From contig JAICIT010000003.1 of assembly GCA_025960445.1 (NCBI GenBank), forward strand, positions 1 through 21,256: a stretch of DNA of 21,256 nt, in the 5' to 3' direction. The notes under the pieces were generated by a model. The model was not told the origin of the DNA. It did not search any database and saw only the letters and a program-made list of their open reading frames with translations. Origin of the DNA: Bradyrhizobium sp. (GTDB taxonomy: Bacteria > Pseudomonadota > Alphaproteobacteria > Rhizobiales > Xanthobacteraceae). This document shows, piece after piece, positions 7,245 to 14,648 of this stretch. Position numbers and translations under genes: made by a program. The first letter of the stretch is position 1; every line of letters starts with the position of its first letter.

Positions 7245-8288
7245 TTAGCTATTCGGGCCCCGCTCCATGCTGACGGGCTGCCAGCGCCGGAGCTGAGTGT
7301 TTTGCAGCACCGAAGGGTTGACGCAGCTTACCGGCCACATGCCGGACAGGACCAGTGACAATTCGTAGCCGACGCGACGCTTGCGCGCTTCGTCGAAGCG
7401 TGCCGAGGCCGAGGCCACGTGGGCGGTCAATGTGACGTTTTCCATACTGAGCATCGGGTTGTTGTGCGAAGGCGGCTCCGTTTCCAGCACGTCCAGGGCG
7501 GCGTGAGCGATCCAGCCTTCCTGCAGCGCCTTGATCAACGCCTCCTCGTTCACCGTCGCGCCGCGGCCGGTGTTGATGAAGGTTGCGGTCGGCTTCATCT
7601 GCCGAAAGTGGCTTTCGCCAAGCATGCGATGAACTTCGGGTCTCGCCGGCGCGTGCATCGATACGAAGTCGGATTGCGAGAGCACCTCGGACAAGGTCGC
7701 CGGAAGCGCGCCGTGGTCATAAATCAGTGTTTCGGAGATGAAGGGATCATAAGCCAACATCCGCAGCCCGAATGGCGCGGCGCGCTTGGCTACCGCGCGC
7801 GCCACCCGGCCGAACGAAATGAAGCCGAGCGTCTGTCCCATCAGCCGGGGAATTTTCAGAAGCGCCGGCCGGCCCTCCGTCCAGCGGCCTTGCCGGACCA
7901 TCTTGTCCTGCTCGACCAGCCGGCGAAATCCCGCCAGCAGCAGCATCATGGCGTGATCGGCAACCTCCTCAATGAACGTATCTGGAACGTTGGTGACGGG
8001 AATCCCTCGCGCGGTGGCGGCTTTGATATCGACGCTGTCGACGCCAACCGTACCAAGTGTGATGACTTTGCAGTTCTGCAGACTGTCGATAATTTTCTTC
8101 GAGATCGGGATGCCCTTGGCATAGATCGCATCGGCAGTCCGCGCCGCCTCGATAAACTCCGCTTCATTCGCGGGCGCCTCGATGATCTCGGCCCCGATCG
8201 GATCGAGCGCTTCTTTTTCGTATCCGTAGCCGCCACCGGCCACTGTGAAACTCGCGCCCTTCGGCGTCACCACCCTGAATTTCGCCAT
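7245..8288 (-). CDS. D-2-hydroxyacid dehydrogenase family protein
   Basis: This 347-aa cytoplasmic enzyme should interconvert a 2-hydroxyacid and 2-oxoacid with NAD(P). The catalytic set is complete: R242 in NTGRGATVNEEAL, E271 in DVLETEPP and H290 in LTAHVASAS. The Rossmann glycine motif is altered: GFISFGRVAR at 155-164 has Ser158 where the first Gly of GxGxxG normally stands. The C-terminal tail after about residue 320 is longer than usual and polar. ATG at 8288 is chosen because GGGAG lies about a dozen bases upstream and MAKFRVVTPKG is a plausible first strand; the frame stays open for 87 more codons upstream, which I do not accept. It is the first gene of a minus-strand group with the ABC importer, so it may act on an imported substrate. 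It is not a second serA: the ACT domain is absent. Confidence 0.9.
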   Translation of the reverse strand: MAKFRVVTPKGASFTVAGGGYGYEKEALDPIGAEIIEAPANEAEFIEAARTADAIYAKGIPISKKIIDSLQNCKVITLGTVGVDSVDIKAATARGIPVTNVPDTFIEEVADHAMMLLLAGFRRLVEQDKMVRQGRWTEGRPALLKIPRLMGQTLGFISFGRVARAVAKRAAPFGLRMLAYDPFISETLIYDHGALPATLSEVLSQSDFVSMHAPARPEVHRMLGESHFRQMKPTATFINTGRGATVNEEALIKALQEGWIAHAALDVLETEPPSHNNPMLSMENVTLTAHVASASARFDEARKRRVGYELSLVLSGMWPVSCVNPSVLQNTQLRRWQPVSMERGPNS

Positions 8289-8493
8289 GTGTTTTCTTTT
8301 CTCCCGATTTGATATTTCGGTGTTGGTTCTAACCCGGCTCTTGCGTCGTCGTCCCACTTCGGATGCACGCAATGCGATGCCCTTGGTCAGGAATTCTACG
8401 GAGGTAACATCGTAACCACCTGCTAAAGCTTTCACCATAGCTTGCGGCCAATCGTTCTGCCAAATCGTGCCGTCCAGGTTTTCGGAGCCTACC

Positions 8494-10194
8494 ATGAAGT
8501 TGAATAGGATCAGGCTCAATAACCTGAAGATCGCCCCCAAGCTCGGCATTCTGGTGAGCGCAACATTGGTCGGCCTCTGCGTTGCGAGCGCTGTCGCGAG
8601 CTATCTGATGCAGCGCGAAATGCGGAATGCGCGGGTTGACCAGGTTCATGCCATCGTCGACATGGCCCGTAATATGGCGCTCGGGTTGCAAAAGCAGGTC
8701 GATGCCGGGCAGCTCACGAAGGAAGCAGCCATTGCCGAGTTCAGCCGACGTGCCAATTCCATGACCTACGACAACGGCGCCGGCTACCTCTACGCCACGA
8801 GCTACGACGGCGTCCAACTGGTCTCGGGCGATCCCAAGCAAGTCGGCACCAATCGCATGGACGTGCTGACGAATGGCAGGTTCCTCAACCGCGAATTGAT
8901 GGAAGGCGTTAAAGCCAAAGGCGAGATGCTGCTGAGCTTTGAATACATGAAGCCCAACGAGGAGAAACTGATACGCAAGATTGGCTACGCTGTCGCCGTT
9001 CCCGGCTGGGATATGTTTCTCGGAAGCGGCGCCTATCTCGACGATCTGGACGCGAAGCTGAGGCCCGTTGTGTTGGCGCTCGGTCTGGCGACACTGCTCA
9101 TCGGCGCGATATCGGGCACGGCCGCCTGGCTCATCGGTCGCAGCATCAGCCGTCCGCTCCGTCAACTTGGAGCATGCATGCACGCGTTGGCCGAGGGGGA
9201 ACTTGGAGAGGAAATTCCCGGCGTGGGCCGCGGGGATGAGGTCGGCGCAATGGCTGCGACCGTGCAGATTTTCAAAGACAACGCGGTGCGCGTGCGGGAG
9301 CTGGAAAAGTCCGAGGCAGACACCCGAGCGGGCGCGGCGAACGAGCGCCGCACGGTGATGGAAAATATCGCCAACGACTTCGAACGCAGCGTCAACGGCA
9401 TTGTCCGCTCGGTATCGATGGCTGCGGCGGGAATGCAGAGTACCGCTGAATCGATGACCGCGACCGCAAGTGACGCCAGCGCGCGCGCCGCGACCGTCGG
9501 CGCCGCATCGGAAAGCGCATCGAACAACGTCGAAACGGTCGCTGCAGCCGCGGAAGAGCTGTCCAGTTCCGTCGCGGAGATTTCCCGACAGGTGGCTCGA
9601 TCAAGCGAAATCGCAACCAAAGCGGTGGGGGATGCCGAGCTGACCAACGCGACTGTGAAGGCGTTGTCAACGGGGGCCGAAAAGATCGGTGAGGTCGTCA
9701 AGCTGATCCACAGTATCGCAGCTCAAACCAACCTGCTTGCGCTCAACGCCACGATTGAGGCGGCGCGCGCGGGTGAATCCGGCCGAGGGTTTGCCGTGGT
9801 CGCTTCCGAGGTCAAGGCGCTCGCGAATCAGACCGCCAAGGCGACCGAGGAGATCTCCGCCCAAGTTGCAGCTATGCAGTCCTCGACCGGCGACGCGGTG
9901 ACCGCAATCAACGGGATCACCGAGACGATTGCGCAGATGAGCGAAATAACCGTCAGCATTTCGACCGCTATGGAGCAGCAGGGTGACGCCACGCGTGAGA
10001 TTGCGCGCAATATCCAGTCAGTCGCGGCGGGGTCGACCGAAATCAGCACTCATATCGGCGGTGTCACCACCTCCGCGACGGCGACTGGCAAGGCCGCCTC
10101 GGAGGTTCTCGCAAACGCCCGCGAGCTCGATCAACAGTCGGGCATGCTGCGCAGTGCAGTCGGCGGATTTCTCGCCAAGATTCGTGCCGCCTAG
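8494..10194 (+). CDS. Methyl-accepting chemotaxis protein with sCache_2 sensor
   Basis: This inner-membrane chemoreceptor (566 aa) signals ligand binding to the CheA/CheW array. Domains in order: membrane helix at about 17-38; periplasmic single-Cache domain at about 45-190 ([20 protein letters not shown] and a [14 protein letters not shown] end typical of sCache_2); second membrane helix at 192-214; HAMP at about 214-270 ([19 protein letters not shown]); coiled coil; and the signalling hairpin tip at 411-440 ([18 protein letters not shown], then [15 protein letters not shown]). It lacks a C-terminal CheR-tethering pentapeptide and ends AKIRAA. ATG 8494 has GGAG six bases upstream, so it is preferred to an in-frame start at 8467. 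It is divergent from the dehydrogenase/ABC operon. sCache_2 receptors often sense small carboxylates; the ligand here is unproven. Confidence 0.94.
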   Translation: MKLNRIRLNNLKIAPKLGILVSATLVGLCVASAVASYLMQREMRNARVDQVHAIVDMARNMALGLQKQVDAGQLTKEAAIAEFSRRANSMTYDNGAGYLYATSYDGVQLVSGDPKQVGTNRMDVLTNGRFLNRELMEGVKAKGEMLLSFEYMKPNEEKLIRKIGYAVAVPGWDMFLGSGAYLDDLDAKLRPVVLALGLATLLIGAISGTAAWLIGRSISRPLRQLGACMHALAEGELGEEIPGVGRGDEVGAMAATVQIFKDNAVRVRELEKSEADTRAGAANERRTVMENIANDFERSVNGIVRSVSMAAAGMQSTAESMTATASDASARAATVGAASESASNNVETVAAAAEELSSSVAEISRQVARSSEIATKAVGDAELTNATVKALSTGAEKIGEVVKLIHSIAAQTNLLALNATIEAARAGESGRGFAVVASEVKALANQTAKATEEISAQVAAMQSSTGDAVTAINGITETIAQMSEITVSISTAMEQQGDATREIARNIQSVAAGSTEISTHIGGVTTSATATGKAASEVLANARELDQQSGMLRSAVGGFLAKIRAA

Positions 10195-10201
10195 CTTCGA
10201 G

Positions 10202-10261
10202 CCGCAGATACTGCTGCGGGGGTCGCCATTTCCCTGATCGATTGCTGTCACTCAGCGATCG
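10202..10261 (+). terminator. Tandem stem-loops after the chemoreceptor gene
   Basis: Two hairpins follow the chemoreceptor stop at 10194. CCGCAG (10202-10207) pairs with CTGCGG (10214-10219). CGATTGCTG (10239-10247) pairs with CAGCGATCG (10253-10261) over nine base pairs, one a wobble, around loop TCACT. Neither has a clear T-run, so they may work as an mRNA 3' end stabiliser or with Rho. No gene starts between them. Confidence 0.45.
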
Positions 10262-10412
10262 CGATCCGTGCGAGCAATGGCCTCCGAGATAAAACAGAGA
10301 GCGGCACCAGCGGCAGGTCGCTGCGGCCGCTCGCAGCCTTGGTGGAGCGATCTTCATCGGTTCGGTTTGAATGCGCGGATTAGAGACGGCTGCCACTAGC
10401 CCGATGCATGCA

Positions 10413-10421
10413 TGCTACAAT
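10413..10421 (+). promoter_or_regulatory. Extended -10 promoter element for the DUF1330 gene
   Basis: TGCTACAAT at 10413-10421 fits the extended -10 form TGnTATAAT with one change. It sits 35 bases before the start codon at 10456. No good -35 box is visible 16-18 bases upstream, as is common with extended -10 promoters. Alternating ATGC repeats directly upstream (10404-10414) are also noted. Confidence 0.4.
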
Positions 10422-10455
10422 GTGAAAAGCTGACCGATCGATCGCGGAGGTCATC

Positions 10456-10857
10456 ATGGGCGTGGATTTGTTAAATATCGAAGGCCTCGAAAATTTGAAG
10501 CACGATGGGCCGATCGTGATGCTGAACCTGATGCGGTTCCACGATCGCTCGCTGTACGGCGAGGGCAGCGGCTGGGACGCTTATCTTCGCTACAGCGCGC
10601 TGACGGTGCCGATGATCAAGGAGCGCGGCGGCACTTTGCTATGGACCGGGAATCCAAAAGCGATCGCGCTCGGGCCGCAAGCCGGCAATCAATGGCATTA
10701 TCTGGCGCTGGTATATTATCCTTCGGTGGCTGCCTTCATCGATATGATGACATCACCGGAGTACGAAAACCGCTGCGACCCGCAACGCCGTAACGGATGC
10801 GCCGAACACCTGATCATCGCTAGCACTGAAGCCTACAGCAAATTCAAGATCAGCTAG
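10456..10857 (+). CDS. DUF1330-like protein, dimeric alpha-beta barrel type
   Basis: The function is unknown. The 133-aa protein resembles the DUF1330 branch of the ferredoxin-like dimeric alpha-beta barrel proteins: PIVMLNLMRFHDRS at 19-33, a YLRYSALTVPMIKERGGTLL helix-strand unit, WHYLALVYYPSVAAFIDMM and SPEYENRC. This is a cytoplasmic fold with no signal peptide; relatives are small enzymes or binding proteins, but no catalytic role is established for this branch. GGAGG lies six bases before the ATG at 10456, a strong ribosome binding site. Its TAG stop (10855-10857) overlaps the stop of the convergent dehydrogenase gene by sharing the four bases CTAG. Two cysteines near the C-terminus (in ENRCDP and GCAEH) are visible. 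Confidence 0.85.
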   Translation: MGVDLLNIEGLENLKHDGPIVMLNLMRFHDRSLYGEGSGWDAYLRYSALTVPMIKERGGTLLWTGNPKAIALGPQAGNQWHYLALVYYPSVAAFIDMMTSPEYENRCDPQRRNGCAEHLIIASTEAYSKFKIS

Positions 10858-12086
10858 CGCGGCTCCGGCGCGATTCGACGCACCAGATCGGACGAGACCT
10901 CGCCGATGCTGCGGATTCCGAGCAGCGCCATGTCGCGATCAATCTCGTCCCTGAGCAGGGTGAGGGCGCGCCGCACGCCAGCTTCGCCGGCCGCGACCGC
11001 CGCGAAAAGCAGGGGACGACCGATGAAGACGAAGTGAGCGCCGAGCGCCAGCGCCTTCAGCACGTCAGTGCCCCGGCGGATGCCGCCATCCAGCATCACA
11101 GTCATGCCGTTGGCTTGCCCGGATATCTCGGGCAGCGTGCGCAAGGAGGATACGGTGCAGTCAAGCTGGCGGCCGCCATGATTGGAGACGATGACTCCAT
11201 CGACACCGCTCTCCCGGGCAATGCGCGCGTCCGCCGGGGAGATCAGGCCTTTGACCACGAACTTGCCTTTCCAGCGGCGTCGGATCAGCTCGACGTGCTT
11301 CCAGGCGAGTTGGTCGCGCTTGCCGATATTGCGCATCAGGTTTTTGGACAGCGCCGGCGGTCCGCGCACCGCATCCATATTCTCGAAATGCGGCATGCCG
11401 TGGTTGACCACCGTGCGCGCCCAGGTGCCGAGCAGCCAATCCGGATGGGTGAGGGTGTCCCAGGCCACCCGAGGCGTAATCGCGAGCGGCACCTGGAAAC
11501 CGTTGCGGATGTTGTTTTCGCGGTTGGGCGCGACCGGCACGTCAGCGGTAACGACAAACGTGTCGTAGCCGGCGGCGGCTACCCGGTCCACCAGGGGTTC
11601 GATCCGCGCGGCATCGCCCGCCAGGTAGGCTTGATACCAGGCGGACGGATTCTCGCGCTGAACGTCTTCCAGCGTGATCAAGGACGAGGCGCTGAGTATC
11701 ATCGGCACGTTCATTGCCGCCGCGGCGCGTGTCAGCACGATGTCTCCGCGATAGGCACACAGGGCGGCGGAACCCATCGGGGGAATACCGAAGGGCGACG
11801 AGTAGGTCCTGCCGAACAGCTTCGTCGTCTGCTCGCGCCCTGACACGTCGTTCAGCACGCGCGGAACGAATCCGTATTCGTCAAAGGCGCGACGATTGTC
11901 GCGTAGCGCGGCGTCGGTTTCCGCCGCCCCGGCAATATAGCCGTAGAGAAACTTTGGCAGCCGACGGCGTGCGGTTGCCTCGAAATCATCGAGCGACAAA
12001 TAGCGCCGCAGCGCACGTGGCGTGGCGCTCTCGGCGCGTTGCACCGTTGCCGGAGCTGGAGACAGATTTGAGGTTACGTCGTGCAT
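10854..12086 (-). CDS. FMN-dependent alpha-hydroxyacid dehydrogenase (L-lactate dehydrogenase-like)
   Basis: This 410-aa flavoprotein should oxidise an L-2-hydroxyacid such as L-lactate to the 2-oxoacid, passing electrons to the quinone pool or oxygen. Family residues are in place: Y50 (YIAGAAE), FMN-contacting PMGSAAL at 103-109, Y154 in YQAY, R189 (VAPNREN), K279 (FVVKGL), the active-site H303 and R306 in SNHGGRQLD, and LDGGIRRGTDV plus IGRPLLF near the C-terminus for the FMN phosphate. It could be lldD, but the YQAY and TADVPV versions differ from classic LldD, so lactate is only one candidate beside mandelate or glycolate. The upstream ribosome binding site is weak. An EamA transporter gene lies 54 bases upstream on the same strand, so an operon is likely. 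Confidence 0.88.
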   Translation of the reverse strand: MHDVTSNLSPAPATVQRAESATPRALRRYLSLDDFEATARRRLPKFLYGYIAGAAETDAALRDNRRAFDEYGFVPRVLNDVSGREQTTKLFGRTYSSPFGIPPMGSAALCAYRGDIVLTRAAAAMNVPMILSASSLITLEDVQRENPSAWYQAYLAGDAARIEPLVDRVAAAGYDTFVVTADVPVAPNRENNIRNGFQVPLAITPRVAWDTLTHPDWLLGTWARTVVNHGMPHFENMDAVRGPPALSKNLMRNIGKRDQLAWKHVELIRRRWKGKFVVKGLISPADARIARESGVDGVIVSNHGGRQLDCTVSSLRTLPEISGQANGMTVMLDGGIRRGTDVLKALALGAHFVFIGRPLLFAAVAAGEAGVRRALTLLRDEIDRDMALLGIRSIGEVSSDLVRRIAPEPR

Positions 12087-12140
12087 GTTGGTAGCCGTTC
12101 CGATTGAAAAGACTTAACCGACGAGGAGGAAAACGCGAGC

Positions 12141-13070
12141 CTAGGTGGTGCTTGCGGGTTTTCGCGACGCGACGAAAACGCCGACCAGCACCAGTGCAAA
12201 GCCGATGAAGTGAAATAGCTGCGGCCGCTCGCCGAGAAATACGATGGCCATCACTGATCCAAATACCGGTACCACGTGAAAGAACGGGGCTGCGCGGTTA
12301 GCGCCGATCAATTGCACGCCCCGGTTAAAGCACAGATAGGCCAAGGTCGAGGGAAATACCGCCACGTAAAACAGCGTCAGCAGGTTCGGTCCGTCGAGTT
12401 GCATCACCGGCCGGGAGAACAACTCGTAAATCAACAACGGAACAAGGCTTGCCGCGCCACAGCCGAAGGTGAAGCCAACAAAAGACAGGCCGTGAATGTT
12501 CGGCCGTTTCAACGAAAGCACCGAATACAAGCCAAAAATCGCCAGCGCGACCGTGAAGATGATATCGCCCTTGTTGAATTCGATGCTCGTCAGCGTTGTC
12601 AGGTCGCCACGCAATAGAATCACCAATACGCCGGTCAATGACAGCAGAATCCCGCCTGCCTGCGCGAGCGTCAGGCTGACGCCGAGCAGGATCAGCGACC
12701 ACACCGCGACAAAGAGCGGACCGGCCGACTGCAGCAAAAGCGTGTTCAGCGCTTCGGTATGTTCGAGCGCCCAATATTGCAACGTGTTGAAGGCGCCGAT
12801 GCCGGTTATCGAGAGAACGACCATAGTGCCCAGCCGGGCGCGGATCGCGCTCCAGTCACCCACCAGATGTTTCCAGGCGAACGGAAGGATAAGCAGGAAC
12901 GCCAGCGACCAGCGCAGGAACGAAAGTGTCACCGGTGGAATATGTCCAGCGGCGAGTCTGCCCACGATCGCGTTGCCAGCCCAACACAGCGCGGTGACCA
13001 AGAGCAGCAGATAGGGCTGGTTGGCGAGCCAGTTGCTATCGGTGCGGCTGGTTTGGTCGGAGACGGACAT
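12141..13070 (-). CDS. EamA family (DMT superfamily) transporter
   Basis: This is a probable inner-membrane exporter of amino acids or other metabolites. The 309-aa protein shows about ten hydrophobic segments in two EamA repeats. The first repeat begins YLLLLVTALCWAGNAIVGRL at about 20-39, where the W-x-x-N/G-x-x-x-G pattern is typical. The second begins near residue 168 (IIFTVALAIFGLYSVLSL). The C-terminus shows the usual VFGSVMAIVFLGE and IGFALVLVGVF segments. The length is standard. The Shine-Dalgarno sequence before the ATG at 13070 is poor. The gene is upstream of and in the same direction as the hydroxyacid dehydrogenase gene, with 54 bases between them, which suggests a shared transcript; a direct functional link is not evident. 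Confidence 0.9.
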   Translation of the reverse strand: MSVSDQTSRTDSNWLANQPYLLLLVTALCWAGNAIVGRLAAGHIPPVTLSFLRWSLAFLLILPFAWKHLVGDWSAIRARLGTMVVLSITGIGAFNTLQYWALEHTEALNTLLLQSAGPLFVAVWSLILLGVSLTLAQAGGILLSLTGVLVILLRGDLTTLTSIEFNKGDIIFTVALAIFGLYSVLSLKRPNIHGLSFVGFTFGCGAASLVPLLIYELFSRPVMQLDGPNLLTLFYVAVFPSTLAYLCFNRGVQLIGANRAAPFFHVVPVFGSVMAIVFLGERPQLFHFIGFALVLVGVFVASRKPASTT

Positions 13071-13130
13071 GGAGCGCGGCGGTGCTGGCCCGGGGTTGAA
13101 TGACGCCGCCGCCGCCCGACCTCAATGACC

Positions 13131-13150
13131 GGGCCGGACTGGTCCGGCCC
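13131..13150. repeat. Perfect GC-rich inverted repeat between EamA and hsp genes
   Basis: GGGCCGGA (13131-13138) pairs with TCCGGCCC (13143-13150) around CTGG, and an adjoining C-G pair extends the stem to nine. It lies 60 bases upstream of the EamA start and 141 bases downstream of the hsp stop. There is no T-run in either direction. It could be a 5' leader hairpin of the EamA transcript or a back-up stop for hsp read-through. Confidence 0.45.
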
Positions 13151-13234
13151 GTTCACAGACACGGGTTTTCCGGTCTTATCAATGGCGGAAGATGCATCGC
13201 GACCATGCGCCGGAATCGAAATTCCACGCACGTT

Positions 13235-13267
13235 CGCTTCCCGCGACGGCGTCCGCCACGGGAAGCG
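13235..13267 (-). terminator. Terminator-like hairpin of the small heat-shock gene
   Basis: CGCTTCCCG (13235-13243) and CGGGAAGCG (13259-13267) are perfect reverse complements, and the 15-base loop contains a further GGCG/CGCC pair. It begins 25 bases after the heat-shock stop on the minus strand. It lacks a T-run, which is common for Bradyrhizobium 3' hairpins as far as I recall. Confidence 0.55.
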
Positions 13268-13291
13268 TTGTCCTGGTGTGATTGCAGCCGG

Positions 13292-13750
13292 TCAGGCGGC
13301 CTTGGTCTCGATCTCGCGGATGTTCGAAGTGGGCGAACCGTTGATCGCGATCCGGCGCGGCTTCATGGCTTCCGGAACTTCGCGGACCAGTTCGATCTTC
13401 AACAAGCCATTATCGAATGCCGCGCCCTTGACCTGGACGTAGTCGGCCAGATTGAACTGACGCTTGAACGGCCGCGACGAAATTCCCTGATACAGGAACT
13501 CGCGTTGGGCCTTTTCACTCTTGCGGCCTTCGACCGTCAGCACGTTCTGCTCGGCCATAATGGCGATCTCGTCAGGCGAGAAGCCCGCCAAGGCCAGCGA
13601 GATCTGGTAGCGATCCTCGCCAAGCCGCTCGACATTGCAGGGAGGGTAGTTGTCCTCGCTACCGGCGTGCTGCGCCGCGTCGACGAGGTCGAAAAAGCGG
13701 TCAAAGCCGATGGTCGACCGCCAGAGGGGAGCGAAGTCGTATGTTCTCAT
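13292..13750 (-). CDS. Small heat-shock protein, Hsp20/IbpA family
   Basis: This ATP-independent cytoplasmic chaperone binds unfolding proteins as large oligomers. The 152-aa protein begins MRTYDFAPLWRSTIGFDRFF, a start typical of bacterial class A IbpA-like proteins. The alpha-crystallin domain is at about 36-137: YPPCNVERLGEDRYQISLAL, then AEQNVLTVEGRK, and the conserved A-x-x-x-N-G-x-L as AAFDNGLLKIEL at 110-121. The C-terminal I-x-I anchor is I134-A-I136. ATG 13750 is chosen over a TTG at 13756, because GGAGGA (13758-13763) is spaced eight bases from it and the ROSE hairpin ends there. The gene is monocistronic, with its own promoter, RNA thermometer and 3' hairpin. It probably belongs to the multi-copy hsp20 set of Bradyrhizobium. 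Confidence 0.96.
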   Translation of the reverse strand: MRTYDFAPLWRSTIGFDRFFDLVDAAQHAGSEDNYPPCNVERLGEDRYQISLALAGFSPDEIAIMAEQNVLTVEGRKSEKAQREFLYQGISSRPFKRQFNLADYVQVKGAAFDNGLLKIELVREVPEAMKPRRIAINGSPTSNIREIETKAA

Positions 13751-13854
13751 AGCCAAATCCTCCGTTGAGCAAGATGGTTACAAGCAGGTGCCGGACACCA
13801 CCGGCGCCCGTCTCAGCCGAGCCCCCGAAGGGCGCCCGGGCCGCACATCGCGGC
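13751..13854 (-). ncRNA. ROSE RNA thermometer
   Basis: The 5' untranslated region of the hsp gene matches the ROSE element, which blocks the ribosome binding site at normal temperature and melts on heat shock. Hairpin I is GCCGC/GCGGC (13850-13854 with 13840-13844). The middle part holds GCGCCCTTCGGGGGC and GACGGGCGCCGG. The 3' hairpin pairs the anti-Shine-Dalgarno TTGCTC (13767-13772) with GAGGA of the ribosome binding site GGAGGA (13758-13763) through an AACG loop; the imperfect U-U-G-C-U pairing is the diagnostic ROSE feature. Confidence 0.93.
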
Positions 13855-13861
13855 GGATAAG

Positions 13862-13889
13862 AAATTAGCAAACGCCTTTTCAGTTTCAA
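13862..13889 (-). promoter_or_regulatory. Sigma-70-type promoter of the hsp gene
   Basis: On the minus strand TTGAAA (13884-13889) is followed after 16 bases by TAATTT (13862-13867). The -10 box ends eight bases before hairpin I of the ROSE element, which fits a transcript starting at or just before the thermometer. ROSE-controlled genes in Bradyrhizobium are known to use housekeeping-type promoters. A CTTGAAA start also resembles an RpoH -35 box, but the RpoH -10 is not clear. Confidence 0.65.
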
Positions 13890-14073
13890 GACCGAGCGCG
13901 ATTTTTTGGTAAATCGGCGGTTACGTCTCCAGGGCAGCGCTTTGCCGGCACGATTGCTAATGCCGTGCGTGCCAATTGCTGAGGCCAAAAAATTTTCCGG
14001 CAGGATCTTGAACTTGGGTCACCTTCTTCTAAGTGGATTTTCGTCCCAGACGAAAGGAGCTTAGGAGGACAAC

Positions 14074-14403
14074 ATGACCGAGCTAGACCGTAGCTTTGAT
14101 GAAAATGTGTACGACCTGAATGCCATTTTACATCCCGGTTCGGTTTTCGATCATCCCCGGGATGTCCTGGCAGACACGACGCTGTCGCGCGCAGAGAAGC
14201 GGGCCATCCTGGCCTCCTGGGCTTCCGATGCAGCCGCGGTGACATCGTGCCCGTCCCTGCGCGCGATCCCCGGAGCGAAGCGCACAGTTTCGATCGACGA
14301 GATTCTGGAGGCGCTCTCAAGCCTCGACCACTCGCCGAAGAATCCGCCGGGCGGAAAACCGGCTCGATTGCGATCGACCGAGCGGACGTCGCTCGCCGCC
14401 TGA
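14074..14403 (+). CDS. Conserved hypothetical protein (109 aa)
   Basis: The function is unknown. The core LHPGSVFDHPRDVLADTTLS followed by RAEKRAILASWASDAAAV (about residues 19-56) is a pattern I recall in many short Rhizobiales proteins annotated only as hypothetical. The middle contains a likely linear segment SIDEILEALSSLD, and the C-terminal 25 residues are basic and proline-rich, probably disordered. AGGAGG (14063-14068) sits five bases before the ATG at 14074, a very strong ribosome binding site that suggests high expression. Just upstream TTTCGTC (14039-14045) and GACGAAA (14049-14055) could form a seven-pair hairpin in the leader. It is divergent from the heat-shock gene, which hints at stress-related control, but no shared promoter element is visible. 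Confidence 0.8.
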   Translation: MTELDRSFDENVYDLNAILHPGSVFDHPRDVLADTTLSRAEKRAILASWASDAAAVTSCPSLRAIPGAKRTVSIDEILEALSSLDHSPKNPPGGKPARLRSTERTSLAA

Positions 14404-14418
14404 CTGCTAGAATCTCAC

Positions 14419-14465
14419 GTAGCGACCCGGCGGCCTGCCGCCGGGTCCTGCAGGCGATTCGCTAC
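14419..14465. terminator. Nested inverted repeat, probable terminator of the 109-aa gene
   Basis: GACCCGGCGG (14424-14433) pairs with CCGCCGGGTC (14438-14447) around CCTG. An outer, competing pair is GTAGCGA (14419-14425) with TCGCTAC (14459-14465), overlapping the inner stem by two bases. It starts 16 bases after the stop of the 109-aa gene. No T-run follows, so termination would need Rho or another factor. Confidence 0.5.
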
Positions 14466-14648
14466 GCCTCAGGCGCTATGTAGCCGCGTTGTCTAAGCGG
14501 TCAGTGGCCGCGCTCGGGGGCTAGACCTGCAGCCTGGGTTTCCAAAGAAAAATTTAGGGGATATCAAGGGGTTGAACGCAGTTTCGATCCCTATTTCTGA
14601 CGCGTTCTTGCTTGCGTCCATGGGGCGCTTCCTTTATCGGGTGTGTGC

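Noticed and set aside
7245..8549. Longer version of the D-2-hydroxyacid dehydrogenase starting at 8549
   Set aside because: It would overlap the divergent chemoreceptor, and the family start plus Shine-Dalgarno sequence point to 8288. The extension is noted as a finding only.
10404..10414. Short ATGC tandem repeat before the DUF1330 gene
   Set aside because: It has fewer than three full units; this is too short to treat as a phase-variable repeat.
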